Source of the DNA: Methylobacterium sp. NEAU K
Lineage (GTDB): Bacteria; Pseudomonadota; Alphaproteobacteria; Rhizobiales; Beijerinckiaceae
Assembly: GCF_030700285.1 (NCBI RefSeq)
Contig: NZ_JAUYZJ010000022.1
Coordinates: 435-64,434, forward strand
Direction of reading: 5' to 3'
Length of the DNA stretch: 64,000 bases
The notes beneath the pieces are model-generated. The model saw only the letters and a program-made list of their open reading frames with translations. It searched no databases and was not told the origin of the DNA. Made by a program: the position numbers and the translations under genes. Each line of letters starts with the position of its first letter. Position 1 is the stretch's first letter. This document shows positions 51,919-60,390 of the stretch, piece after piece.

Positions 51919-52560
51919 TTAAGAGGTCCGCCCCAGGGCCGCGCGGATCAGCGCCAGCCCGTCCGGGCTCGACCAGGCGGCCGGCCCCTTCATCACCCCG
52001 AGGGTGCAGCCCCGCGCGTCGATCAGCATCGTGGTCGGCAGGCCGGGCGATTGCGTGTCGCGCTGGATCATCGGGAGGACGCGCCCGCCGGGATCGGCAT
52101 AGGAGGCGAGGGCGCGGATGCCGGCCTGCTTGAGCCATTCCGGCGGCTTGTCGAGATTGCGGGTGTCGACGTTGATCGCCACCACGGCGAAATCGGGTCC
52201 GCCGAGCTGCGCCTGGAGGCGGTCGAGCGCCGGCATCTCGGCCTTGCAGGGCGCGCACCATGTCGCCCAGAGATTCACCAGCAGCAGCCGGCCCTTGAGG
52301 TCGGCGAGCGCGGTCTCGGCCCCGTCCGGGCCCTTGAACCGGATCTCGGGCGCCGGGCGCGCCTGCGGCAGTGCCTGCATGGCCGCGACCTCGCCCTTCG
52401 CGGCCGTATCGACCCGGGCGAGCGCCGGCGCGGAGCCGGCGCAGGGCCCGAGCCCCAAGCCCGTGTTGCCGGGCAGGAGACCGCTCCCGTATAGGGCGAG
52501 CCCGAGGGCGGCGAGCGCGGCGAGGCCGGCGCCGGCCAGGATGGTCGTGCGGCCGGGCAT
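51919..52560 (-). CDS. tlpA: Membrane-anchored thiol:disulfide protein TlpA
   Basis: A 213-residue periplasmic thioredoxin-fold protein. One N-terminal helix (ILAGAGLAALAALGLALYGS) anchors it. The active site is WATWCAPCKAEMP, and the cis-Pro region is SPGLPTTMLID. Two further Cys (LGPCAGS and ARGCTLG) match the extra structural disulfide of Bradyrhizobium TlpA. There it reduces copper-chaperone thiols for cytochrome oxidase CuA maturation. Its start is 42 bases from the divergent argH start, so the promoters overlap. Confidence 0.9.
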   Translation of the reverse strand: MPGRTTILAGAGLAALAALGLALYGSGLLPGNTGLGLGPCAGSAPALARVDTAAKGEVAAMQALPQARPAPEIRFKGPDGAETALADLKGRLLLVNLWATWCAPCKAEMPALDRLQAQLGGPDFAVVAINVDTRNLDKPPEWLKQAGIRALASYADPGGRVLPMIQRDTQSPGLPTTMLIDARGCTLGVMKGPAAWSSPDGLALIRAALGRTS

Positions 52561-52602
52561 CAGGCTTGCCTGCCGGGACGTTCAGGGCGCGGAAGGATCG
52601 AC

Positions 52603-53982
52603 ATGAGCAACCGGATGTGGGGCGGCCGCTTCGCGAGCGGCCCGGCGGAGATCATGGAGGAAATCAACGCCTCCATCGGATTCGACAAGCGCCTCGCGCC
52701 CCAGGACATCCGCGGCTCGCTGGCGCATGTGGCGATGCTGGGCCAGGCCGGCATCCTGCCGGCGCAGGATGTGGCCGCGATCGAGGCCGGGCTCAAGGCC
52801 GTGCGCGACGAGATCGAGGCCGGTACGTTCGAATTCAAGCGCGAGCTCGAGGACATCCACATGTCCGTCGAGAGCCGCCTGACCGAGATCGTGGGGCCCG
52901 CTGCCGGGCGCCTGCACACCGCGCGTTCGCGCAACGACCAGGTCGCCACCGACATGAAGCTGTGGGTGCGCGACACCCTGGACTCCCTCGACCAGCAGGC
53001 CGCCGACCTGCAGCGCGCCCTGGCCGCGGCGGCCCTGAAGCACGCCGGCACCGTGATGCCGGGCTTCACCCATCTCCAGTCGGCCCAGCCGGTCACCTTC
53101 GGCCACCATTGCCTGGCCTATGTCGAGATGCTGGCCCGGGACCGCGGCCGGTTCCGCGACGCGCGGGCGCGCCTCAACGAATGCCCCCTCGGCGCCGCCG
53201 CGCTCGCCGGCACCTCCTTCCCGATCGACCGGCACGCCACCGCGGCGGCGCTGGGCTTCGACCGGCCGACCGCGAATTCCCTGGATTCGGTCGCCGACCG
53301 GGACTTCGCCCTGGAATCGCTCGCCGCGGCCTCGATCTGCGCGGTCCATCTCTCGCGCTTCGCCGAGGAATTGGTGGTCTGGACCTCGGCGCAGTTCAAC
53401 TTCGTCAGGCTGTCGGACGGGTACACCACCGGCTCGTCGATCATGCCTCAGAAGCGCAATCCCGACGCCGCCGAGCTGGTGCGCGCCAAGTCCGGCCGGA
53501 TCATCGGTGCGCTCACCGGCCTGCTCATCGTCATGAAGGGCCTGCCGCTCGCCTATTCCAAGGACATGCAGGAGGACAAGGAGGGCACCTTCGACGCGCT
53601 CCAGGCGCTGTCCCTGTGCCTCGCCGCCATGACCGGCATGGTGAAGGACCTGGAGCCCAACGCCGAGGTGCTCGCCCGGGCCGCCGGCTCCGGCTACGCC
53701 ACCGCCACGGACCTCGCCGACTGGCTGGTGCGCGAGCTCGGCCTGCCGTTCCGTCAGGCGCACCATGTCACCGGCCGCCTCGTCGGCGCCGCCTCGGCCA
53801 AGGGGGTCGGGCTCGAAGAGCTGTCGCTCGCCGAGATGCAGGAGGCCGAGCCGCGCATCACCGACGCGGTCTACGCCGTATTGGGGGTCGGGAACTCGGT
53901 GGCGAGCCGTACCAGCTACGGCGGCACCGCGCCGGAGAACGTCCGGGCGCAGGCGCAGGGGTGGATCGAGAAGCTCGCCTGA
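52603..53982 (+). CDS. argH: Argininosuccinate lyase
   Basis: A 459-residue enzyme that splits argininosuccinate to arginine and fumarate, the last step of arginine synthesis. Signatures: NRMWGGRFASGP at the start, LHTARSRNDQVATD near residue 105, GFTHLQSAQPVTFGHH near residue 150 and the superfamily signature GSSIMPQKRNPD near residue 280. Length is typical. It shares a short divergent promoter region with tlpA. The lipoprotein-lysA pair that often follows argH in Rhizobiales is not here but near 6-8 kb. Confidence 0.96.
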   Translation: MSNRMWGGRFASGPAEIMEEINASIGFDKRLAPQDIRGSLAHVAMLGQAGILPAQDVAAIEAGLKAVRDEIEAGTFEFKRELEDIHMSVESRLTEIVGPAAGRLHTARSRNDQVATDMKLWVRDTLDSLDQQAADLQRALAAAALKHAGTVMPGFTHLQSAQPVTFGHHCLAYVEMLARDRGRFRDARARLNECPLGAAALAGTSFPIDRHATAAALGFDRPTANSLDSVADRDFALESLAAASICAVHLSRFAEELVVWTSAQFNFVRLSDGYTTGSSIMPQKRNPDAAELVRAKSGRIIGALTGLLIVMKGLPLAYSKDMQEDKEGTFDALQALSLCLAAMTGMVKDLEPNAEVLARAAGSGYATATDLADWLVRELGLPFRQAHHVTGRLVGAASAKGVGLEELSLAEMQEAEPRITDAVYAVLGVGNSVASRTSYGGTAPENVRAQAQGWIEKLA

Positions 53983-54147
53983 GCGGTCGAGAGCCGTCCC
54001 CGATCCCGTGGACCGGTCCTGGGGATCGCGTGCGGCTCGCTCCGTGAGGCTACGGAATTGTGCATCGCAACCTTCCTTCGCGCCGCGCGTTCACCATCTG
54101 GCTAAGTCTGGCCTGTTAGAAGCTCGGCCGTGTGGATCGGAGATCGC

Positions 54148-54429
54148 ATGATGCCTGTCGAGAGTTGGCTGAAGCCGGACGAGGTACCCGACCTCGCGGC
54201 ACGGGCCACGGCCATGATCGATGCTGCTCTGGTCGGTTCGGGACTGACGCGGGACACATACTGGTCCGCGGTCCGCAAGGGCTACAACACCCCCTACAAC
54301 GACCCGCCCCGGACGCGCGCGGTGCCGGCCCAGCCGAACGCGGTCGCCTCCACGGCCGCTGAGTCCGATCCCGTCTCGGTTCCGGCGGCGGTGATGGCCG
54401 CCCTGTCCGCCGAGGCACGCGCGGTCTGA
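54148..54429 (+). CDS. Small protein of unknown function
   Basis: A 93-residue protein without membrane or signal segments. The N-terminal half has natural composition (VESWLKPDEVPDLAARATAM then GLTRDTYWSAVRKGYNTPYN), the C-terminal half is Ala/Ser/Val-rich. GGAG lies 5 and 8 bases before two adjacent Met codons (54148 and 54151). It lies between argH and the IalB-like gene. I recognise no family. Confidence 0.5.
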   Translation: MMPVESWLKPDEVPDLAARATAMIDAALVGSGLTRDTYWSAVRKGYNTPYNDPPRTRAVPAQPNAVASTAAESDPVSVPAAVMAALSAEARAV

Positions 54430-54547
54430 ACCGCCGGGACTTCGTCCCGGATCCGCGTCGCCATCTTGCCGACTTCTTGCGCGGGCTTCACTAATCCCGA
54501 TCCCCGGTCGGGCCCCAGATGGGGCCGCCCGTCGTCAGGAAGTGAAG

Positions 54548-55264
54548 ATGGTCCGCGTCCCTCGCCTGCTCCCGGTCGGAGCCCTCGTCCTGCTCGCCTC
54601 CGGTCTCGGCACCGGCCTCTTCGGGGCCCTCGTGGGCGGAGCGTGCCTGTCCGCGACCGTTGCCCTGGCCCAGGAGGCGGCACCCGAGGCGGCCTCCGGT
54701 GACGCGCCGGCGACGCGCGGCCGCCGGCACGGCCGGCAGCGGACGAGGCAGGCCGAGAAGGCGGCGACGCCTCCGGGGATGCAGCAGGCCACCCCCGTGG
54801 CGATCTTCGGCGACTGGAACGTGTTCGTGAACGGCGATGGGCGCGCCAAGCTCTGCTACGCCATCGCCCAGCCGCAGACGCGCTCGCCCAAGACCCTGAA
54901 GCGCGACACCGCCTACCTGTTCGTCAGCGTGCGCAAGGGCGAGAACGTGCAGAACGAGGTAGCGGTGATGCTGGGTTTCCCGTCGAAGCCCGCGGCCTCC
55001 CAGGTCAAGCCGGGCTCCGCCGCCACGCCCACCGACCCGAGCCTGACCCTCGGCGCCAGCCGATACGGCCTCGTCGTGAAGGACGGGAATGCGTGGCTGC
55101 AGAACCCGGCCGAGGAGGCCCGGGTGGTCTCCGAGATGAGCACGCGCAATCCGAAGCTGATCATCAAGACCACCTCGCTGCGGGGCAACCCGACGAGCGA
55201 CGAATACGCGCTCGCCGGCTTCTCGGAGGCGATGAAGCGCACCCGCGACGAGTGCAGCCGGTAG
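54548..55264 (+). CDS. Invasion-associated locus B (IalB) family protein
   Basis: A 238-residue exported protein. A long hydrophobic leader (GALVLLASGLGTGLFGALVG) ends at VALAQ. A basic, disordered stretch (RGRRHGRQRTRQAEK) precedes the domain, which opens with the family hallmark FGDWNVFVNGDGRAKLCYAI and ends with a Cys near the C-terminus (TRDECSR). IalB was found as an erythrocyte-invasion factor in Bartonella, but the family is widespread in free-living alphaproteobacteria and probably acts in the envelope. The ATG at 54548 follows AGGA at 7 bases. Confidence 0.82.
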   Translation: MVRVPRLLPVGALVLLASGLGTGLFGALVGGACLSATVALAQEAAPEAASGDAPATRGRRHGRQRTRQAEKAATPPGMQQATPVAIFGDWNVFVNGDGRAKLCYAIAQPQTRSPKTLKRDTAYLFVSVRKGENVQNEVAVMLGFPSKPAASQVKPGSAATPTDPSLTLGASRYGLVVKDGNAWLQNPAEEARVVSEMSTRNPKLIIKTTSLRGNPTSDEYALAGFSEAMKRTRDECSR

Positions 55265-55348
55265 CCCGGCTCTCACGCCTTGTCGTGATGCGCCCGCCGC
55301 CGAACCGGCTGCGGCTTCCGCGGCGGGCGCCTCGGCCGCGCGCCCGAT

Positions 55349-55666
55349 TCAGGCGCTGCGGCGGCGGAGCCTGACGGCCCCACCCTGCCGGGCGGCCGAT
55401 CGGGCCCGGACGTTGGCCCGCTCGCGGGCGGCGCGGGCCGCGTGCTCGGCGTTGCGGAACACGGTACCGTCGAGGCCGTCGAAGTCGCGGGACGACGAGA
55501 AGAACCGGACGCCGCGTCCCTCGGGCACGGCGATACCGGCTGTGACCTCACCGATCTCGATCACCCGGGCCGGCTCGGTCCGGACCGCCGAAGGGCGCTC
55601 GCCGGGCACGAAGCGGGCCGGATCGAGGTGGTCTGCGGGCGTTAACTCTGTATGGAGACTGTGCAT
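55349..55666 (-). CDS. Small basic protein of unknown function
   Basis: A 105-residue protein. The first half has natural composition (RVIEIGEVTAGIAVPEGRGV then RFFSSSRDFDGLDGTVF). The second half is Ala/Arg-rich, as in RNA- or DNA-contacting tails. There is no signal peptide or membrane segment. GGGAG lies 10 bases before the ATG. No family recognised. Confidence 0.5.
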   Translation of the reverse strand: MHSLHTELTPADHLDPARFVPGERPSAVRTEPARVIEIGEVTAGIAVPEGRGVRFFSSSRDFDGLDGTVFRNAEHAARAARERANVRARSAARQGGAVRLRRRSA

Positions 55667-56067
55667 CGGACGAAGGACTCCCTTGGCCGGCGCAAGGGCC
55701 GGGCCGGATCGCGGTGACTGCTTCGGAGGGTCGGCGCGGCTAGCGTCGACAGCGCCGCCGATCGGCGGGGAGGCAGGGCGCGTGACGGAGCGACCGTCGA
55801 AGGGAGCGTAGGCGGGTCGACATCGGATGTCCTCCAGACCGAAGGACCGCGCGGCGCAGGCGCCGTCGCAGTGCTTTAGCGTTTGATGACGCGGCGCAAG
55901 CTACGCTTCTCAAATCACCGCGGCCGAAGGCGATGCGCCAGGGCGTCCGCTTCGACGTCCCGAAGATGGATGTTGGCCGCCGGCCCGTCAACGGAACGGG
56001 CTTCCGATTTTCGGGCCGCGCTTGGCAGAAAGTCGGTCCCGTCCGCCCGCCCGGGAGACGCGATCGT
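55667..56067. other. Intergenic region without a supported gene
   Basis: A 401-base stretch between a small basic protein gene and the HAD gene. Frames on both strands are short and Arg/Ala/Pro-rich, as in GC shadows. No tRNA, hairpin terminator or promoter box stood out. Confidence 0.5.
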
Positions 56068-56742
56068 TCAGGCTTCCGCGATCACCGCGGCGAGGTCGGA
56101 GAATTCGGAGAAGATCCGGCCGGCGCCGGCGCGCACGAGGTCGGCCCCCGCGGGATCGTGGTCCCAATGGCCGCCGCCGGTGAAGCCGGCGACCCGCATG
56201 CCGGCGCTCCGGGCCGCCGTGACGCCGGGCACGCTGTCCTCGATCACCAGGCATGCGGCGGGGGCCGCGCCCATGCGGTCGGCGGCGAACAGGAACAGGT
56301 CCGGGAAGGGCTTGCCCCGCGCCACCTGGGCCGATGAGAAGACGCAGTCGTCGAACAGTGGCAGGAGCCCGGTGAGGCTCAAGGAATGGCGCAGCCGCAC
56401 CGGGTCGCTGCTCGACGCCACGCAGACCGGCAGGCCCAGTGCGGCGACCGCCTCGGTGACGCCGCGCATCGCCGTCAGCTCGGCATCGAACAGCGCCAGC
56501 GTCTCCGCCTTGACCGCCTCCACGAAGCCCGGGGGCGCCGTGACGCCGTAGTCGCGCGCGATATGCGCCATGATCGACACCATGGAGGTGCCGGTGAAGC
56601 GCGCCCGTACCGTCGCGAAGTCGATGGCGACGCCGATGCGGTTGAGGCCGGCCGTGAGGCAGGCGAGGCTCAGGGGCTCGCTGTCGACCAGGACGCCGTC
56701 GCAATCGAAGATCACGAGGCCGAGTTTCGCGCGCGCGTCCAA
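56068..56742 (-). CDS. HAD-family hydrolase, beta-phosphoglucomutase/phosphatase type
   Basis: A 224-residue HAD phosphatase. The nucleophile motif is VIFDCDGVLVDSE, the second motif CVASSS, the third Lys lies in GKPFPDLFLFAADRMG, and the last acidic motif is CLVIEDSVPGVTAARSAGM. The DCDGVLVDSE form and cap domain position match the phosphoglucomutase/phosphoglycolate-like subfamily. Substrate unknown. The TTG at 56742 is the likely start, with GGAGGGA 10 bases upstream; no ATG exists before the first motif. A longer open frame upstream is a GC artefact. Confidence 0.82.
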   Translation of the reverse strand: MDARAKLGLVIFDCDGVLVDSEPLSLACLTAGLNRIGVAIDFATVRARFTGTSMVSIMAHIARDYGVTAPPGFVEAVKAETLALFDAELTAMRGVTEAVAALGLPVCVASSSDPVRLRHSLSLTGLLPLFDDCVFSSAQVARGKPFPDLFLFAADRMGAAPAACLVIEDSVPGVTAARSAGMRVAGFTGGGHWDHDPAGADLVRAGAGRIFSEFSDLAAVIAEA

Positions 56743-56909
56743 GATCGACCGGTCCCTCCGGCGGCCCGCCGCCGCCGGGCGCTCCTGTGGCACGGGCTCC
56801 GGGGACCGGCAACCGCATGCGTGCCGGCGCTTGCACCCGGCGGCCCGGACCCATACTCCCGGGGCGGGCGCCTTCCGGTGCGCTCTGGCATGGCTCAGAA
56901 GACCCCGCG

Positions 56910-57230
56910 ATGTTCCGCTTCCTGGCCCGCGTCCTGGGCTTCCTGCTGATGGCCGGCGGCTTCGTCGCGCTGGTCTATGACGGCGCCCGCTCGATCGCCA
57001 ACAACGGCCTGCGGGTGACGCCGCTCTCGGACGTGATCGCAACCCTGTTCAAGGACAAGGCCGGCGCCCTGCAGGGCAGCGTGGAGGGAGCGGCGCCCTG
57101 GCTCTGGCACATCCTGGGCCTGCCGCTCACCCTGGCGCCGGCTTCGCTGATCGGTCTCGGTCTCGGCGCGGTGCTGCTCTGGCTCGGCCAGCCGGGCCGG
57201 GAGCCGATCGGCTTTCTGACGAAGCCCTGA
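56910..57230 (+). CDS. Small membrane protein
   Basis: A 106-residue protein with two or three hydrophobic segments: LGFLLMAGGFVALVYDGARS, PWLWHILGLPLTLAPAS and LIGLGLGAVLLWLGQPG. The middle loop (DVIATLFKDKAGALQGSVEG) is hydrophilic. It ends IGFLTKP. I recognise it only as a conserved-looking inner-membrane protein of unknown function. It is divergent from the HAD gene and faces the LOV gene across about 45 bases. Confidence 0.65.
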   Translation: MFRFLARVLGFLLMAGGFVALVYDGARSIANNGLRVTPLSDVIATLFKDKAGALQGSVEGAAPWLWHILGLPLTLAPASLIGLGLGAVLLWLGQPGREPIGFLTKP

Positions 57231-57275
57231 AGGCGCGGGATCCCAGGCTTCGCCGCCGCGGCCAAAGGTCCGGCG

Positions 57276-57770
57276 CTACCGGTCCGCGCGCTGGGCCTTG
57301 GCTTCGGCCAGTGCGCCGTTCAGCCGCGCGATCTCGGCCCGCAGCGCGTAGTGCTCGCTGACGTCGAGCTGCGACGCGAAGAAGTAGACGATCTTGCCTT
57401 CCGCATCCCGCACCGGCCCGACGAAGAGGGCGTTGTGGAAGGTCGAGCCGTCCTTGCGGTAGTTGAGGAGATCGATCCTGATGTCGACCTCTTGCCGGAC
57501 CGCCTCGCGGAGGCGGTCGACGGCGGCCGAGTCCGTATCCGGCCCCTGGAGGAAGCGGCAGTTGCGGCCGGTCACCTCCAGGCGCGTGTAGCCTGTGAGC
57601 TTCAGGAAGGCGTCGTTCGCGAAGACGATCGGGTTGTCGAACTGGCGCGGGTCGGTGATGATCATCGGCATCCGCGTCGCGCGCACGGCCGCGGCGAACG
57701 GATCGCCCCGGTTCGATTCCGCCTTCAGATTGTCCAGCACATGGCTCGTGGCAGTCCAGCCCGTATCCAT
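57276..57770 (-). CDS. Short LOV-domain blue-light photosensor
   Basis: A 164-residue protein made of one PAS/LOV core with helical flanks and no output domain. The flavin-binding sequence GRNCRFLQGPDTD contains the adduct-forming Cys (Cys71), and FANDAFLKLTGYTRLEV, NYRKDGSTFHNALFVGPVRD and YFFASQLDVSEH complete the fold. All the usual FMN contacts look present, so light-driven cysteinyl adduct formation is expected. The C-terminal helix (EIARLNGALAEAKAQRADR) may mediate dimerisation. The Met at 57770 is used. It lies alone, convergent with a membrane protein gene. Confidence 0.85.
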   Translation of the reverse strand: MDTGWTATSHVLDNLKAESNRGDPFAAAVRATRMPMIITDPRQFDNPIVFANDAFLKLTGYTRLEVTGRNCRFLQGPDTDSAAVDRLREAVRQEVDIRIDLLNYRKDGSTFHNALFVGPVRDAEGKIVYFFASQLDVSEHYALRAEIARLNGALAEAKAQRADR

Positions 57771-57985
57771 CCGGCTCAGCCCTTCACCCCGCGACACCCA
57801 GGCCGCGGCCCTGTGCAGGTACAAGCCGGAAACTGCGCGTGCGGTCCAGCCCCGCATCAAGCTTTCGCCGCGCGTACGGGGCTTTTCACTGCGGCTTGAA
57901 CGGTCTGACCGCTGCCGGAAGCTTTCTCGGCGGCCGTCCGGTTCCCATATCCGTCGCGAGCCCAGAGACCGGAAGGCGAGACACG

Positions 57986-58642
57986 ATGTTCCTGTTCCGC
58001 AAGCGCCCCGAGATGCCGACTCCCTCCGAAGCCCTGCCGGGGCGCCCGACGCCGCTCCCGACCGCCGAGACGCACTTCGTCAACGGCAACCCCCTGAAGG
58101 GGCCCTATCCCCCGGGGACCGAGACCGTGGTGCTCGGACTGGGCTGCTTCTGGGGGGCGGAGCGCCGGTTCTGGCAGCTGCCGGAGGGCGTGTTCGTCAC
58201 GGCGGTGGGCTATGCCGGGGGCCATACCCCGAACCCGACCTACGAGGAGGTCTGCACCGGCCAGACCGGCCACAACGAGGTGGTGCTGGTGGCCTTCGAT
58301 CCCGCCGTTCTGCCGCTGGAGGCCTTGCTGAGGACCTTCTTCGAGAGCCACGACCCGACCCAGGGCATGCGCCAGGGCAACGACGTCGGCACGCAGTACC
58401 GCTCGGGGATCTACACGAGCGGTCCCGAGCAGGAGGCGACCGCCCGGGCGGTGCGCGCGGCCTATGCTGAGGCGTTGCGCGCGCGCGGCTTCCCGGACAT
58501 CACCACCGAGATCAAGCCGCTGGAGCACTTCTACTTCGCGGAGGCCTACCACCAGCAATACCTCGCCAAGAACCCGGCGGGCTATTGCGGACTGGGCGGC
58601 ACCGGCGTCAGCTGCCCCGTGGGGACCGGCGTTGCCGCCTGA
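57986..58642 (+). CDS. msrA: Peptide-methionine (S)-S-oxide reductase MsrA
   Basis: A 218-residue enzyme that repairs oxidised methionine in proteins. The catalytic motif is LGCFWGAERRF near residue 53. HNEVVLVAFDP and QGNDVGTQYRSGIY are conserved, and the Cys near the end (GYCGLGGTGVSC) can act as resolving Cys. An N-terminal extension of about 45 residues precedes the core, as in several alphaproteobacterial members. GGAAGGCGAG precedes the ATG. A small membrane protein gene lies 3 bases after its end on the other strand. Confidence 0.93.
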   Translation: MFLFRKRPEMPTPSEALPGRPTPLPTAETHFVNGNPLKGPYPPGTETVVLGLGCFWGAERRFWQLPEGVFVTAVGYAGGHTPNPTYEEVCTGQTGHNEVVLVAFDPAVLPLEALLRTFFESHDPTQGMRQGNDVGTQYRSGIYTSGPEQEATARAVRAAYAEALRARGFPDITTEIKPLEHFYFAEAYHQQYLAKNPAGYCGLGGTGVSCPVGTGVAA

Positions 58643-58644
58643 CC

Positions 58645-58809
58645 CTACGGGTTGCCTCCCCCCGGCCTAGGGGCGGGCGCGGGGGCGCTCACGGTGCCCG
58701 CGGCTTCGGGCGGCGGCGTACTCTTCGGGCTGCGCAGGACGATGAGCACGCCGCCCACCACCGAGAGGGCGAGGGCGGTGACCAGGATGAGGAAGAGCCA
58801 GCGGGGCAT
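58645..58809 (-). CDS. Very small single-pass membrane protein
   Basis: A 54-residue frame starting MPRWLFLILVTALALSVVGG, with one clear N-terminal transmembrane helix, then a basic turn (LRSPKS) and a Pro/Ala/Gly tail. It has no obvious ribosome site but a very natural membrane-protein N-terminus. It ends 3 bases from the end of msrA and lies downstream of mepA on the same strand. No family recognised. Confidence 0.45.
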   Translation of the reverse strand: MPRWLFLILVTALALSVVGGVLIVLRSPKSTPPPEAAGTVSAPAPAPRPGGGNP

Positions 58810-58864
58810 CCCGGGGCGTTAGCACGTCGAAGCGGGTTCGGCGAACGGCCCGGGCCGGAACCGG

Positions 58865-59800
58865 CTATTGCGCCTTCAGCACCATGCGGCAGGCGGCTGG
58901 CAGAGCCGCCATGGTCATGGCGGGCTTCGGCTTCGGCGGCACCTTGGGCGGCTTCGGGTGCAGCACCGCGTCCGAGAACCAGTAGTCGAGGTCGTCGCAG
59001 CCGTCCGTCGCGGCGGGCGGACCCTGGGGCTGGCAATCGTCCTGCCCGGCCGGGCAGGAAAGCCGGATATGGTAGTGGTAGTTGTGCCCGTACATCGGGC
59101 GCACCTTGGACATCCAGCGGCTGCCCGCGGCCTCCCGGCAGAGGGCCTTCTTGATCGCCGCGTTGACGAAGATCCGCTCCACCTCCGGCTGCTCGGCCGT
59201 GAGCTTGATCAGGTGCAGATGCGTCGGCGTCCAAACCTCCGGGTCGATGTCGCGGCGGTCCGACCGGACCATGTCGGTGGCCGAGGTCTCCTCGCGCTCC
59301 GCCCGGCTCATGCGATGGTCGGGCATCGGCGTCAGCCAGACGTCGGCGTCGATGCCGATCTGGTGCGAGGCGTGGCCGGTGATCATCGGGCCGCCGCGGG
59401 GCTGGGCCATGTCACCGACGAGCAGCCCCGGCCAGCCCACGCGGGCGGCCTTCTGCGACAGGCGCTCGAGGAAATCGACGAGGTAGGGCGTGCCCCACAT
59501 CCGGTTGCGGGACGGGCGCATGACCTGCCAGTTCGGCCCGTCGAGGGGCAGCGCCTCGCCCCCGGCGAAGCAGCCCTTGGCGTAGAAGCCGTAGATGTGG
59601 GCCGGCCCCGCGGCCGGGCGCGTGATCCGGCCGAACAGAGCCTTGGCCGGGGTCGAGGGCGCGTCCGGATGCTCCAGAGGCGGCAACGGCTTCGGGGTGA
59701 CGCTGCCGCGGTCCTGGGCATGCGCCCCGGCGACGGATAGGAGCAGGGCGGCGAGCGCGAGGATTGGCGCGCGACTCGGGGCGGTACGCGGGATCGGCAT
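58865..59800 (-). CDS. mepA: Penicillin-insensitive murein endopeptidase MepA
   Basis: A 311-residue periplasmic LAS-type zinc peptidase that cuts DD cross-links in peptidoglycan. The signal peptide is PILALAALLLSVAGAHAQD. The metal site motif is GHASHQIGIDADVWLTPM near residue 150 and the second HYHIRLSCPAGQ near residue 250; four to six Cys near these form the disulfides typical of MepA. Length is a little above the E. coli enzyme because of a Lys/Pro-rich C-terminal tail. It is divergent from the PRC-barrel gene. Confidence 0.93.
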   Translation of the reverse strand: MPIPRTAPSRAPILALAALLLSVAGAHAQDRGSVTPKPLPPLEHPDAPSTPAKALFGRITRPAAGPAHIYGFYAKGCFAGGEALPLDGPNWQVMRPSRNRMWGTPYLVDFLERLSQKAARVGWPGLLVGDMAQPRGGPMITGHASHQIGIDADVWLTPMPDHRMSRAEREETSATDMVRSDRRDIDPEVWTPTHLHLIKLTAEQPEVERIFVNAAIKKALCREAAGSRWMSKVRPMYGHNYHYHIRLSCPAGQDDCQPQGPPAATDGCDDLDYWFSDAVLHPKPPKVPPKPKPAMTMAALPAACRMVLKAQ

Positions 59801-59848
59801 GCGGGAAGCTGTTCGTCCTGCTGGAGAGGGCGGGCGCAGGCCCGCTCC

Positions 59849-59874
59849 GGAACGTCGCCCATCGCCGGGGCGTT
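59849..59874 (+). promoter_or_regulatory. EcfG-type general stress promoter of the PRC-barrel gene
   Basis: GGAAC (59849-59853), a 17-base spacer and CGTT (59871-59874) match the published EcfG promoter consensus GGAAC-N16/17-CGTT exactly. It lies 49 bases before the ATG of the PRC-barrel gene at 59924, a correct distance for a short leader. The sigma factor that would read it is encoded at 24.2-24.8 kb of this window. Confidence 0.7.
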
Positions 59875-59923
59875 TTTCAGGCAGCGACCGAAACGCGAAG
59901 CGACCACGATCCGGGAGACGACG

Positions 59924-60307
59924 ATGACGGCGACCGGCCAACCCGCGGCCAGACAGCCCCGCAGCCTGATCGCCAGCGACCGGGTGATCGGCACGGACGT
60001 TCGCCGGCCGGACGGGACCCGGGTCGGCCGGATCGAGCGGCTCATGCTCGACAAGGCCTCCGGCCGGGTCGCCTACGCGGTGATGAGCTTCGGCGGCTTC
60101 CTGGGGCTCGGCGAGGACTTCTACACGCTGCCCTGGTCGATGCTGCGCTTCGCGCCGCATCAGGACGCCTACGTGGTCGACATCACCGAGGCGCAGCTGC
60201 GCGCCGCCCCCGCCCGCACCCCCGAGGGCACCGACCCCGCCGAGGACGGCGCCTGGGAGGAGCAGATCCACCGCTATTACGACGCGGCGCCCTACTGGGG
60301 GATCTAA
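59924..60307 (+). CDS. PRC-barrel domain protein
   Basis: A 127-residue soluble protein with one PRC-barrel: SLIASDRVIGTDVRRPDGTR, VGRIERLMLDKASGRVAYAV, FGGFLGLGEDFYTLPWSMLR then DAYVVDI. Members of this family act in photosynthetic reaction-centre assembly, ribosome maturation and stress; single-domain PRC proteins are frequent in general stress regulons of Rhizobiales. The acidic tail ends YYDAAPYWGI, seen in other such proteins. GGGAGACGACG precedes the ATG. A consensus EcfG promoter lies upstream, so stress induction is likely. Confidence 0.88.
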   Translation: MTATGQPAARQPRSLIASDRVIGTDVRRPDGTRVGRIERLMLDKASGRVAYAVMSFGGFLGLGEDFYTLPWSMLRFAPHQDAYVVDITEAQLRAAPARTPEGTDPAEDGAWEEQIHRYYDAAPYWGI

Positions 60308-60390
60308 CGCGCCGCCCGTGCGCGGCAGCCTGATTCCGCACCGCGTCGATCCCCGCCCCAGGCCCTGGAAATCGACCCGGCCTTCATCGG

